Below, piece by piece: positions 1 to 7,615 of a DNA stretch of 64,000 nucleotides. Origin of the DNA: Myxococcus guangdongensis (GTDB taxonomy: Bacteria > Myxococcota > Myxococcia > Myxococcales > Myxococcaceae); contig NZ_JAJVKW010000022.1 of NCBI RefSeq assembly GCF_024198255.1, positions 103,875-167,874 of the forward strand, in the 5' to 3' direction. The notes under the pieces are model-generated. The model had not been told where the DNA came from. It made no database searches and saw only the letters and a program-made list of their open reading frames with translations. A program made the position numbers and the translations under genes. Within the stretch, counting starts at the first letter, position 1. The number at the start of each line of letters is the position of its first letter.

Positions 1-597
1 GATGGGGTGGCCGGTGCGGCCCTCGGTGAGGATGAGCCCGTCGATGCGGGCCGTCACCCCGTGGTTCTTGCCGCCGCCCTTCTTGGGCAGGGACCACACC
101 GCCTGCGGCGTGAAGACGACCTGGGCGCGCACCTGCCGCATGGAGAACATGCGGGCGAAGAGCTGCCCGTTCCATCCCTCCGGCAGCGTCCCCGTCACGG
201 TGAGGAAGGGCAGCACCGGGTTGCCGTTGCCGTCCTGCTTCTTCGGGGCGCCGTGGGTGAGCGCGTAGCGGCCGCCGGGGAAGAAGGGGGTGATGTTGAC
301 GGTGTACTCGCCCGCGCCCGGGTTGTAGGGCCCCGGGGACAGCATGGTGGCGTCGTCCTCGCCGATGATCATGTACAGCCGCTTGCCCTGGTACTTCTTG
401 CGGAAGGCCTCCGCGTCGGACTTGCACTTCGGGTCCACCAGCGCCCCTTCACACGCGCCGATGTACTTCTCGAGGAAGGCCCCCAGGCCTCCCAGCGGCT
501 CGGCTTCATCGCGCAGCTTGGCGAAGCGCGAGTCCACGTCGGCCAGGGCCAGGGTGGGCAGGAGGAGGGCGACGGCGGCGACCAGAAAGCGGCTCAA
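1..597 (-). CDS. Secreted protein of unknown function (3' end outside window)
   Basis: An open frame of 199 codons runs off the left edge of the window. It begins at a TTG codon (595-597 on the complement) preceded by GGAG about nine bases upstream. The first ~20 residues (LSRFLVAAVALLLPTLALA then D) form a clear Sec signal peptide. The mature part looks like a soluble globular domain with charged N-terminal helices followed by a Gly/Pro-rich beta-type region. I do not recognise a catalytic motif; it resembles the small secreted 'DUF6066' type proteins annotated in myxobacteria, but that is from memory and tentative. It is divergent from the PilZ gene, and the shared intergenic region carries repeated boxes. 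The frame has no ATG start, so a standard ATG-only scan would miss it. Confidence 0.6.
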   Translation of the reverse strand, partial: MSRFLVAAVALLLPTLALADVDSRFAKLRDEAEPLGGLGAFLEKYIGACEGALVDPKCKSDAEAFRKKYQGKRLYMIIGEDDATMLSPGPYNPGAGEYTVNITPFFPGGRYALTHGAPKKQDGNGNPVLPFLTVTGTLPEGWNGQLFARMFSMRQVRAQVVFTPQAVWSLPKKGGGKNHGVTARIDGLILTEGRTGHPI

Positions 598-689
598 GAC
601 GAGGGGCTCCGGGGTACGGGGGGGAAGCCCGGATGGTGCCATGTCCCCGTGCAACAGGGGGCTGCCTTCTCGTAGGTGTGTGGGGGTGG

Positions 690-730
690 ATGTAGGTGAA
701 TAAATTGCCTACATCTGGCTACCATGTAGG
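690..730. promoter_or_regulatory. Three alternating ATGTAGG boxes between divergent genes
   Basis: ATGTAGG occurs at 690-696, its exact complement CCTACAT at 708-714, and ATGTAGG again at 724-730, giving two perfect 7-bp inverted repeats with spacers of 11 and 9 bases. A further related GTAGGTG lies at about 672-678. The segment is AT-rich compared with its surroundings and lies between the divergent secreted-protein and PilZ genes. It could be a regulator's operator array, or the second pair (708-730) could fold as an mRNA hairpin ahead of the PilZ ribosome binding site. The regulator is unknown. Confidence 0.4.
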
Positions 731-768
731 GTGCCTCTGTCACCACCTGTTGCCGGGAGGCACCCCCA

Positions 769-1128
769 GTGTTCGAGCGTCCGCAAGAGCGCCGCAGTCA
801 CCTGCGCTTCGACAAGGTCTTCACCGTCTACCTCACCACCCAGGACGGGATGATGAGGGGGGTGGGGCGCAACATCAGCGCGCGGGGCATGTTCGTGGAG
901 GTCCGCGACGCGGTGGGGCTGGGGGAGAAGCTGAAGGTGACGTTCGCGGGCGAGGACGGCACGGAGATGACGTGCCTGTGCGAGGTGCGCTACCAGGTGG
1001 CGCTGGCGTTCGGCCGCAAGGACGGGCGCGAGGGCTCCAGCCGTGGGGTGGGCCTGCGAATCGTGGCGTACGAGACGCACGACGACGCGCCGCTGCTCCT
1101 GGTGGACCGCGAGCGGGTGATGCACTGA
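769..1128 (+). CDS. PilZ domain protein (putative cyclic di-GMP receptor)
   Basis: This 119-residue protein is a single PilZ domain. The c-di-GMP-binding signature is visible: the N-terminal arginine motif RRSHLR (residues ~8-13) and the downstream N-x-S-x-x-G element NISARG (~35-40). PilZ proteins bind cyclic di-GMP and pass the signal to motility, polysaccharide or secretion machinery; the output partner cannot be told from the sequence. The start is GTG at 769, with GGGAGG eight bases upstream at 755-760. The length fits a stand-alone PilZ protein of the myxobacterial kind. It is monocistronic and is followed by a hairpin shared with the convergent dehydrogenase gene. Confidence 0.88.
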   Translation: MFERPQERRSHLRFDKVFTVYLTTQDGMMRGVGRNISARGMFVEVRDAVGLGEKLKVTFAGEDGTEMTCLCEVRYQVALAFGRKDGREGSSRGVGLRIVAYETHDDAPLLLVDRERVMH

Positions 1129-1230
1129 GGTCTGCCTCGTGGCCGCCAGGCGGAAGCGGCCCGGTGGCCCGACGACGCTCCCGGGACAGGGGGCCGCCAG
1201 GGGCCGCCACGGCTGGCGCCACGACATGAC

Positions 1231-1265
1231 AAGGGCACGGTCCTCACGAGGAGAACCGTGCCCTT
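1231..1265. terminator. Bidirectional terminator hairpin
   Basis: A perfect 11-bp inverted repeat (AAGGGCACGGT ... ACCGTGCCCTT) with a 13-base loop lies between the converging PilZ and glutamate dehydrogenase genes. The A-run on one side and T-run on the other suit termination in both directions. Confidence 0.7.
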
Positions 1266-1289
1266 GGCGCTTTCAGGAGGCGAGAGGGC

Positions 1290-2840
1290 CTACTGCGAGA
1301 AGCCCTCGAGCAGGTAGTGGGCCTCGATGCGCTTGAGCGCGAGGATCATCGCGGCGCAGCGGCTGTCCACGGCCTCGCCGACGCAGTACTGGCGGCTGTC
1401 GTGCATGTCCGTCTTGCGCGGCTGGTTGCGGGAGATGTCGCGGATGATGCGGTAGTTGCGCTTCATCGCGCGCTCGAGGCGCTGGTCGACCTCCGCCTCG
1501 CTCCAGCGCTCCATGCGCTTGTTCTGGATCCACTCGTAGTAGCTCACCGTCACGCCGCCGGCGTTGGCGATGATGTCCGGGATGAGCTCGATGCCGCGCT
1601 TCTGCAGGACGCGGTCGGCCTCCGGGGTGGTGGGGCCGTTGGCGCCCTCGGCGATGAGCTTGACCTTGAGGCGCTCGGCGATGTCCGCCGTGATCTCGCC
1701 ACCCAGGGCGGCGGGGACGAGGATGTCCGCCTGGACGTCCCACAGGTCCTTCTTCTCGATGCGCTGGGCGCCCGGGAAGCCGAGCACGCTGCGCTTGAGG
1801 TTCTTGGGGTCCTGCACGTAGGCGGCGAGCGCGTGCACGTCGATGCCGTCACCGTTGTAGATGGTGCCGTCGGCGTCATTGACCGCCAGCAGGCGCGCGC
1901 CCATGCCGTGCATGATGATGGCGGCGTGGCTGCCCACGTTGCCGAAGCCCTGGATGACGAAGGTCTTGCCCTTCACGCTCTCGCCGCGGTCCGCGTAGTA
2001 GTCCTCGATGCAGAACGCGACGCCCTGACCGGTGGCCTTGCCGCGGCCCTCGGAGCCGCCGATGCGCACGTCCTTGCCCGTGACGATGCCGCGCAGGTTG
2101 TGGCGCTCGCGCTCACCGTCGGAGAACTGGCGGTACAAGAGCGCCATGATCTCCGGGTTGGTGCCCACGTCCGGGGCCGGGATGTCGATGTTCGGCCCGA
2201 TGAGGCTCTTGAGCCGGTACATGAAGCGAAGCGTGATCGCCTCCAGCTCCTCGCGGCCGTACTCGCGCGGGTCGATCTGGATGCCGCCCTTGCCGCCGCC
2301 GAAGGGGACCTCGGCGATGGCCGTCTTCCAGGTCATCTCCGCGGCCAGGGCCTTGAAGAGGTCCAGCGACACCTCGCGGTGGTAGCGCAGGCCGCCCTTG
2401 TAGGGGCCGCGGGCCTGGTTGTGCTGGACGCGGTAGGCCTTGAAGCGCTGCGACTCACCGGGGACCAGCTGGTAGACCTTGCCGTCCGGCAGGCGCAGGT
2501 GGCCCTGGCGGATGGCCACGTCGGAGCCCAGGAGGGCGCGGCCGTTGAGGATGATGCTGCCGTTGGCGAGGGCCTCCAGGCCCTCCTTGTTGCGCACCTG
2601 CGTCTCCGGCAGGTCCGCGAACTGCTTGGCGCGCTCGGGGATGAGCGGGACGAGGCGATCCTTCAGCTTCGCCGTCACATAGAAGATGTGCTCGTAGTCG
2701 GGCTCCTCGAGCTCCAGCCGGACGCGCTTGTCCAGCTTGATGAGGTCGGCCGCCCGATGGAAGATCTCCATCGCCTCGGTGTAGACGGTGCGCTTCGGCG
2801 TCGGCGCCGGAGCGCGCATGAAGTTCTCTTCGCTGGCCAT
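1290..2840 (-). CDS. gdhA: Glutamate dehydrogenase (Glu/Leu/Phe/Val dehydrogenase family)
   Basis: This 516-residue enzyme should interconvert glutamate and 2-oxoglutarate plus ammonia with NAD(P). The family motifs are plain: the substrate-binding stretch RGPYKGGLRYH, the active-site lysine in PFGGGKGG (residues ~177-184), and a Rossmann dinucleotide loop GFGNVG (~295-300). Glutamate rather than leucine/phenylalanine specificity is the likeliest reading of PAPDVGTNPEIM but is not proven. The start MASEENF at 2840 is chosen because AAGGAG precedes it by ~11 bases; the open frame extends another ~107 codons upstream through non-coding-looking sequence overlapping the tRNA region, which I reject. 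At ~516 residues it is longer than the ~420-450-residue bacterial enzymes, with the extra sequence mainly at the N terminus. Confidence 0.92.
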   Translation of the reverse strand: MASEENFMRAPAPTPKRTVYTEAMEIFHRAADLIKLDKRVRLELEEPDYEHIFYVTAKLKDRLVPLIPERAKQFADLPETQVRNKEGLEALANGSIILNGRALLGSDVAIRQGHLRLPDGKVYQLVPGESQRFKAYRVQHNQARGPYKGGLRYHREVSLDLFKALAAEMTWKTAIAEVPFGGGKGGIQIDPREYGREELEAITLRFMYRLKSLIGPNIDIPAPDVGTNPEIMALLYRQFSDGERERHNLRGIVTGKDVRIGGSEGRGKATGQGVAFCIEDYYADRGESVKGKTFVIQGFGNVGSHAAIIMHGMGARLLAVNDADGTIYNGDGIDVHALAAYVQDPKNLKRSVLGFPGAQRIEKKDLWDVQADILVPAALGGEITADIAERLKVKLIAEGANGPTTPEADRVLQKRGIELIPDIIANAGGVTVSYYEWIQNKRMERWSEAEVDQRLERAMKRNYRIIRDISRNQPRKTDMHDSRQYCVGEAVDSRCAAMILALKRIEAHYLLEGFSQ

Positions 2841-2903
2841 GTCGAAAACGGCTCCTTGTGGTCCCAGCCACGCTCGGGCCGGGGACGCGGGGATAGCGGC
2901 GCC

Positions 2904-2933
2904 CTTATGTGCATATGCGCCAACCGAGTTCAA
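2904..2933 (-). promoter_or_regulatory. Candidate housekeeping promoter of gdhA
   Basis: On the minus strand TTGAAC (2933-2928) and CATAAG (2909-2904) are separated by 18 bases, a fair match to -35/-10 elements. This would place the transcription start near 2897, about 57 bases ahead of the chosen gdhA ATG. Judged by consensus only. Confidence 0.35.
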
Positions 2934-3110
2934 CCGCTGCGGCGCCACGCTTCCTCCCGAAAAAACGGAGCGATGACGGGGACTTATGGCAACGCACTGT
3001 GTCACCGGCGGCGGATGCACCGTGTCATGGATGTCACGGTGGGGTGGGTTTGTTCGTTGGGGAACGAAGCACCTGGGCCGGATTGAAAACGGGGGGCGCC
3101 TCATTTCGGC

Positions 3111-3139
3111 TTGCCCTACCCGGAACGCCATGGTACTTC
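3111..3139 (+). promoter_or_regulatory. Weak candidate promoter of tRNA-Thr
   Basis: TTGCCC (3111-3116) and TACTTC (3134-3139) are spaced by 17 bases and lie 15 bases before the mature tRNA 5' end. The -10 match is poor, so this rests mainly on position. Confidence 0.25.
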
Positions 3140-3153
3140 CCGCGCCGCCTTGC

Positions 3154-3225
<72 letters not shown>

Positions 3226-3235
3226 AGAGAAAGAG

Positions 3236-3274
3236 AAGGGCCGGTTGCGAAAGCAGCCGGCCCTTTTCGTTTTC
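3236..3274 (+). terminator. Intrinsic terminator after tRNA-Thr
   Basis: The stem AAGGGCCGG (3236-3244) pairs with CCGGCCCTT (3257-3265), with an inner GC/GC pair and a GAAA-containing loop, and is followed by a T-rich tail (TTTTCGTTTTC). This is a textbook rho-independent terminator. Confidence 0.85.
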
Positions 3275-3800
3275 AGGGTGCCGCTCGCTGGGCGGCCTGC
3301 TTCCCGTGCTTGCTTCGTCGCCTTGGAGGCGGGCGGGCTTGTGCTCGGAGCTCCGGCCTTGGGGTGAGCCCGTCCCTCCATGTCCGCCCAGGTCCCTGTG
3401 CCTGGCGCTGCCTCGTGGTGCCCCTTCCTCCAGGTCTCTTCAGCAGAGGGCGTGGGTACGACGCGCTCATGGACGTGGGCGTCGGAGCGGGTGAGGCCCA
3501 CGTCAGGGCGTCGCATCCGACGCGGGGTTCCGGGCTCGAAGGATTGTTCCATGTAACCCCACTGGGTGGTTTGGGTGTGTGTCTTTGATGGGTTGTCCAT
3601 GCGCGGGGCGGGTGCTCCCGGGTGTGCGCAGGGTGATGGGTGTCTGGATTTTTCCAGGGCTCTCGATGTCTGATTTGAGGAGTGTCCGGGAGCTGACGAT
3701 TCCAGGGTTCTCGAATGACACCTGGGTGTGTCGGTGACCCATCCGTGGCGTTTTGCAGGCGCCGGCAATGGCAGACAGGTGTTTGCTGAAATCCTCCATT
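3275..3800. other. Gene-free stretch
   Basis: I see no supported gene, RNA or repeat here. Open frames on both strands are present, but none has a ribosome binding site, a recognisable domain or natural codon bias. Base composition falls and T/G-rich runs increase towards 3800, ahead of the promoter of the next gene. Confidence 0.5.
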
Positions 3801-3833
3801 TTGACTGGAAATGCTGGTTTTCCTTGTTATGAT
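3801..3833 (+). promoter_or_regulatory. Candidate promoter of the 3908 secreted-protein gene
   Basis: TATGAT (3828-3833) is an extended -10 element (preceded by TGT). A TTGACT hexamer lies at 3801-3806, but the 21-base spacing is longer than ideal, so the extended -10 may carry the promoter. The block is unusually AT-rich for this genome. Transcription would begin near 3840, giving a ~68-base leader. Confidence 0.4.
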
Positions 3834-3907
3834 TTGCAATGAAAGGGAGCCCGATGTTAGGAAGGTTGCGGCTCAGGCCAACACCAGACAACACAGGAGA
3901 AATACCC

Positions 3908-4489
3908 ATGACGAGGAACGTGAAGCGTTTCCTGGCCGTCTCCCTGCTGTCCCTCGCGCCGTCTGTCGCCGCCGCCGAGCAGTTCGACTTTGGTGGGCTG
4001 GAGTTCTTCCGGGGTGAGTACGTCACCGCGGTGAAGACGGAGACCTTCGAGCTGAAGGCGCGTCACGCCGAGGGTGGCGCGTCGCTCCTGGCGAACCCCC
4101 TGCAGACCTTCGCCGTGGGCAACTGGACGGGCGTCAACGTCAGCTTCGGTGGCACGCTCTCCGGCGTCCGCCTGCCCATCCCTCCGCCGAACCCGCTCGG
4201 CCCCGTCGCGAAGCCGTCGGTCAACGGCGTCTTCCAGATTGAGGTTGCCCCGGCCACCTCGGTGACGCAGACGTACTTCTACACGACGAATCCGGCGGAC
4301 CCGACCGGTGCCGCGAAGACCTGCCTCTGGCAGCTGGCGGTGACGTACAACGCCGGCACCGCGACCTGCTCGGCCACCATCGGCCAGGCCGCCTACGGCA
4401 CGCAGGGCGTCATCTGCTACCTGGACAATGCGCAGTCGTGGATCAACCCGACCACGTGTGACGCGCAGGTCGTCTCCGCCATGGAGTGA
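3908..4489 (+). CDS. Small secreted protein of unknown function
   Basis: This 193-residue protein has a good Sec signal peptide (MTRNVKRFLAVSLLSLAPSVAAA then EQ). The ATG at 3908 is preferred over an in-frame ATG at 3839 because AGGAG lies about eight bases upstream and the signal peptide then starts at the true N terminus. The mature protein is beta-rich by appearance, with a proline-rich turn (IPPPNPLGP, ~80-90) and four cysteines in the C-terminal third (TCLWQL, ATCSAT, VICYL, TTCDAQ) that could form two disulfides. I do not recognise the family. It stands alone on the + strand, with its own promoter-like sequence upstream and a convergent cargo cluster downstream. Confidence 0.75.
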   Translation: MTRNVKRFLAVSLLSLAPSVAAAEQFDFGGLEFFRGEYVTAVKTETFELKARHAEGGASLLANPLQTFAVGNWTGVNVSFGGTLSGVRLPIPPPNPLGPVAKPSVNGVFQIEVAPATSVTQTYFYTTNPADPTGAAKTCLWQLAVTYNAGTATCSATIGQAAYGTQGVICYLDNAQSWINPTTCDAQVVSAME

Positions 4490-4564
4490 GCCGGGCCTCC
4501 TTCCGCGGGTGGCGCGCTCGTTGCCACCCGCGGTGGGGTTCGTGACTCGGAGTGGAGCGGATGC

Positions 4565-4887
4565 TCAGTAGTCCCAGGCGTTGAACTCGAGGGTGCTCTT
4601 GAACTGAGAGACCTCGGGATGGGCGTCCTTCAGCGCGGTCATGATCTGCTGGACCCACTGTTGAAGCTCGGGACTCTTCTCGCTGTACTTCGACCCATAC
4701 ACGAAGGTGTAGACAAGGGTTCCGGGAGAGGTCTGGTCCGGCATGGTTCTGTAGAAGGAGAACCGCAGCGAACCGGGTTCCTCTTCGTTCACCTCGTCGT
4801 CGGGCGTGAAGTACCCGTGCTCGGTGAGATAGTTCTTGATGAATGACGTTGCCGTGCTGGCGACAGCATGAATGCCTGGGGGCTCAT
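4565..4887 (-). pseudogene. Frameshifted copy of the small protein at 4954-5277
   Basis: Over its last ~100 codons this copy is clearly a tandem paralogue of its upstream neighbour (shared MPDQTSPGT, VYTFVYGSK, HPEVSQFKST, AWDY). The equivalent ATG is at 4885-4887, but the segment from that ATG to the stop is 323 bases against 324 in the intact copy. A single base is missing within the first nine codons, so the ATG reads out of frame. The homologous frame (ASTATSFIKNYLTEHGYFTP...) has a TGA just upstream and no ATG; only a GTG at 4792 could start a shortened ~75-residue product. It is either a decayed immunity-type gene or one using the internal GTG. Confidence 0.65.
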
Positions 4888-4953
4888 TCGCAGGAGGGCT
4901 TCAAACGTGTGTGTCGCGTGATGAGGCTCGCGGCTCGTGCATTGAATGGGCCT

Positions 4954-5277
4954 TCAGTAATCCCAGGCGTCGAGTTCGATGGTGCTCTTGAACTGAGAGA
5001 CCTCGGGATGGGCCTGCTTCAGCGCGGTCATGATCTGCTCGACCCATTGCTGGATCTCGGGACCGTCCTTCTCGACCTTCGACCCATAGACGAAGGTGTA
5101 CACGATGGTTCCGGGTGAGGTCTGGTCCGGCATGGCTCTGTAGAGCGAGAGCCGCAGAGAGCCGTCGTCGTTCTCGTCCAGCTCATCAGACGGGGTGAAG
5201 TACTGGCGCTGGACGAGGTAGTCGCTGATGAAAGATGTGGCTGTCTCGGCGACGGTATCGATTTTCGTGGGGCTCAT
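4954..5277 (-). CDS. Small acidic protein next to an effector-like gene (candidate immunity protein)
   Basis: This 107-residue cytosolic protein has no signal peptide or membrane segment and is rich in Asp/Glu (for example SDELDENDDGSLR, ~29-41). I do not recognise the family. It follows the effector-like gene at 5322-6461 by 44 bases on the same strand and has a frameshifted tandem copy just downstream. A small, acidic, duplicated protein placed directly behind a very basic T6SS cargo candidate fits an immunity protein; that role is inferred from context only. It could instead be a chaperone of the cargo. The start MSPTKID is the first ATG, with AGGTCCCCTCG upstream. Confidence 0.6.
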   Translation of the reverse strand: MSPTKIDTVAETATSFISDYLVQRQYFTPSDELDENDDGSLRLSLYRAMPDQTSPGTIVYTFVYGSKVEKDGPEIQQWVEQIMTALKQAHPEVSQFKSTIELDAWDY

Positions 5278-5321
5278 TCGAGGGGACCTCTGAAAGCAGG
5301 TTGAAGGAGGGGGGATGAAGC

Positions 5322-6461
5322 TCAGCGTGCACTGCCCTTGGTTCGCGCAGGCCCTGCGCCAGGATCTCCACGCAGGCGCGAGGCCTGTTCAGCCCGGCAG
5401 CGCCCTCGCCGGAAGGTATTGGCTGCTCGCCGTGCCCTGGTGACTTCCGCCTTGGCCGCATCTTCGCCTGGCGTTCCCCGGGCGGCTTCTCGGTTGGCGG
5501 TGGCATTGTGGACGTTCTGGTCCAGATGAGCCTGGTACTGGTCCTGGCGAGGAGGCGGCGGAGGCGAGCCTGTGAATGAGGCGGGCACTGTGCTGTCCCG
5601 TTCATGCTTGGCCATGTCATCCGCCATCTTCTGCTTCATCTGTGCTTCGGCCTTCTTCCGCCAGTTGTTGATGCACTTGGCGGCGGACTTCCCATCGATG
5701 ACGTCGGCTGGAGGACAGGTGGGGGATTTTACCGACCCCAGGCCTGAGCCCGCTGCACCTCCTGGTCCACCCGAAGCGCTTGCCGAGCCGCTAGCGCCAC
5801 TCCCACTGGTTCCAGCCAGCCCCGGAGGTTGTTGGTTGGCGGCGCGCTCGGAGGTCCGCCACCGTTGTTGGTGCTCTCTCACATACTGGTTGACGCGCGC
5901 GTCCTCATCCGCGTGGCGTTGACGTTGTCCGTACTCGGTCTCCGGCCGACCTGACTCTGAGTTGTCATACCGTCGCCGTTGAATATCCGCGTTCTCCCGG
6001 CGGGTATGCCGTCCGTGCTCCATGTTCTCGGACGCCATGCCCTGCTGCGGAACGGCGGGCGCGCGATCCGACTCATAGCCGTCGATGACGTTCCGGCAGG
6101 GGTCCCCACGTGCCTCGTTGCCCATGTCATCCGTGCCGCTCTCCCGGAAGTTGGAGTCGCGGACGAGATGGCCTGACTGGCAACTTCTGAGGTAGCGGTC
6201 ACCCGCGGTGGGGCGTTCCAACGGAGTTCCGTCCTTCATCCCAGCTGCATGCTCCGCTGCGGTCGCCGTGTCCCACCGCACGCATTTGGCCTTCGCCTCT
6301 CTGTTGAGTTTGGCGACGTGGTCGTACGAGCCGAACCATTCCGGGTTCAGCTTGGCCTTGATGAGCAGTTGCTGGCATTGCCGGGAGAAGAAGCTGCTAC
6401 CACCGCCCTCGAGATAGTTGACGGGTGTGTGCGGTGGTGGCGTGGGCGCGCTGGCTGTCAT
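5322..6461 (-). CDS. T6SS cargo/effector-like protein, left arm
   Basis: This 379-residue hydrophilic protein is a diverged paralogue of the one at 28300-29622. Shared landmarks are an N-terminal GGxxxxxSxxCxxxLIxxxxNPxxFGxYD block (~17-50), a central SxSGHLVRDSNF / SGH block with R-x-DPC-x-NV (~115-145), and a C-terminal helical block with a conserved Cys (AAKCINNWRKKAEAQ). Between the last two lies a low-complexity Ser/Gly/Ala linker. The C terminus is strongly basic. No signal peptide or TM segment is visible. The start ATG at 6461 is supported by GAGGGGG upstream. It is flanked by a beta-propeller-like gene and by the small acidic pair, which suggests a cargo-plus-protection cassette. The enzymatic activity is unknown. 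Confidence 0.6.
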   Translation of the reverse strand: MTASAPTPPPHTPVNYLEGGGSSFFSRQCQQLLIKAKLNPEWFGSYDHVAKLNREAKAKCVRWDTATAAEHAAGMKDGTPLERPTAGDRYLRSCQSGHLVRDSNFRESGTDDMGNEARGDPCRNVIDGYESDRAPAVPQQGMASENMEHGRHTRRENADIQRRRYDNSESGRPETEYGQRQRHADEDARVNQYVREHQQRWRTSERAANQQPPGLAGTSGSGASGSASASGGPGGAAGSGLGSVKSPTCPPADVIDGKSAAKCINNWRKKAEAQMKQKMADDMAKHERDSTVPASFTGSPPPPPRQDQYQAHLDQNVHNATANREAARGTPGEDAAKAEVTRARRAANTFRRGRCRAEQASRLRGDPGAGPARTKGSAR

Positions 6462-6512
6462 ATCGGTCCCCCTCGAACGGACGGCTTCGCTGACCTTCGT
6501 GAATCGAGTCTC

Positions 6513-7418
6513 TCACCACTTGCGTGGAATGTCCTGGACGCACGCGACGAAGTCCGCGAGCGGCACGGTCCGGAACTCCTTCGCGTCCTCGGTGTCGACC
6601 AACCCCTCCGACGTGGCCATCACCAGCCGCTTCCGCGTGTCCAGGCTCAAGGGCCTCACAGGCGTCTCCACCTCCTCGAGCTCATTGCCGCGCAGCGTGA
6701 AGAGCCCATACGTCCCACCGGCCACCCAGACCTGCTCCCGGTACTTCGCCACGCTCATCAACATCCCCGGGGACTCCGCCACCTCCGACCAACCGTAGAC
6801 GCTGCCCTCGTGCACGCCCGCGTCGCTGCAGGCGTACATCTCGTCCTTGCTGACGACATGCACGGCCGTCATCACCGCCTCCGTGAAGGACGGCGCCGGA
6901 TGCCACCGCGCCCCATCCCAGCGCGCGATGAGCCCCTCCCCACCCACCGCGTAGACCAGGTCCGGCGCGAGCCCATGCACCGCGAAGACCTCACCAGGGC
7001 AGGGGAGCTCATGCCATTGCCTGCCATCCCAGCGGTAGAACGACTCCTTGCGCTGCTGTGAATGCGGCCCCCACGCCAGCACGAACCGGTCATCCAGTCC
7101 CCAGATGCCCGAGACGACGCACGGCAACTCGTGGAACTCCCACGCCGGGCGCGAGGGATTCTCCGAACGGTTGATGTGCACACCGCCGCGGCGAAAGCTG
7201 CCTTCCGCCACGTAGACGGTGCCCGACGGAGAGCGCCAGAGCGACGTGAGCCACCCCACCTGGCCCAGCAGCGTGAAGACACGCCCGTCCACCACCTGGC
7301 CCACCCACGACTCCGCGTGGTCCTCCATCCAGTCCTTGCCATCCCACCGGTCCGCCAGGAAATGGCAATCCCAGGCCGAGTCGCCGCTGGCCCGGCGGAA
7401 TGCGTGTGCGAGCTTCAT
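6513..7418 (-). CDS. Beta-propeller-like protein (WD40/Kelch type), left arm
   Basis: This 301-residue protein is a paralogue of the tandem pair at 29662 and 30644. It contains repeated ~45-residue units with Trp/Gly/Asp motifs (GWLTSLWRSPSG, GIWGLDDRFVLAWG, VHGLAPDLVYAVGG, RWDGARWH), typical of beta-propeller blades. No signal peptide is visible. The start MKLAHAF at 7418 is preferred to one 17 codons upstream because GAGGTGG precedes it by seven bases and it matches the paralogues' N termini. It lies immediately before the effector-like gene. A role in binding the effector, as immunity protein or chaperone, is a contextual inference. Confidence 0.65.
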   Translation of the reverse strand: MKLAHAFRRASGDSAWDCHFLADRWDGKDWMEDHAESWVGQVVDGRVFTLLGQVGWLTSLWRSPSGTVYVAEGSFRRGGVHINRSENPSRPAWEFHELPCVVSGIWGLDDRFVLAWGPHSQQRKESFYRWDGRQWHELPCPGEVFAVHGLAPDLVYAVGGEGLIARWDGARWHPAPSFTEAVMTAVHVVSKDEMYACSDAGVHEGSVYGWSEVAESPGMLMSVAKYREQVWVAGGTYGLFTLRGNELEEVETPVRPLSLDTRKRLVMATSEGLVDTEDAKEFRTVPLADFVACVQDIPRKW

Positions 7419-7615
7419 GGTGTGTCCACCTCGGGTGCGGCGCGCGTCGTGCGGGCATGTCGGAGCCACGCCCCTTGGATGACAGACAGCCCCCGCCAGA
7501 GGGACCGAGGTCCACCCCGGTGAGCGTCATTGAAAGGAAATGCGCCTGGGTCTCTTGAAGCCACGGTCTCGTGATAGTCGTACATCGCTCGGGGTGTTGC
7601 CAGGAGGCGGTGACG

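Larger units (their letters stand above)
2841..3153. other. Intergenic region between gdhA and tRNA-Thr
   Basis: I see no gene in this 313-base stretch. It contains the probable gdhA promoter and the short promoter region of the tRNA; open frames crossing it on either strand are extensions without ribosome binding sites. Confidence 0.6.
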
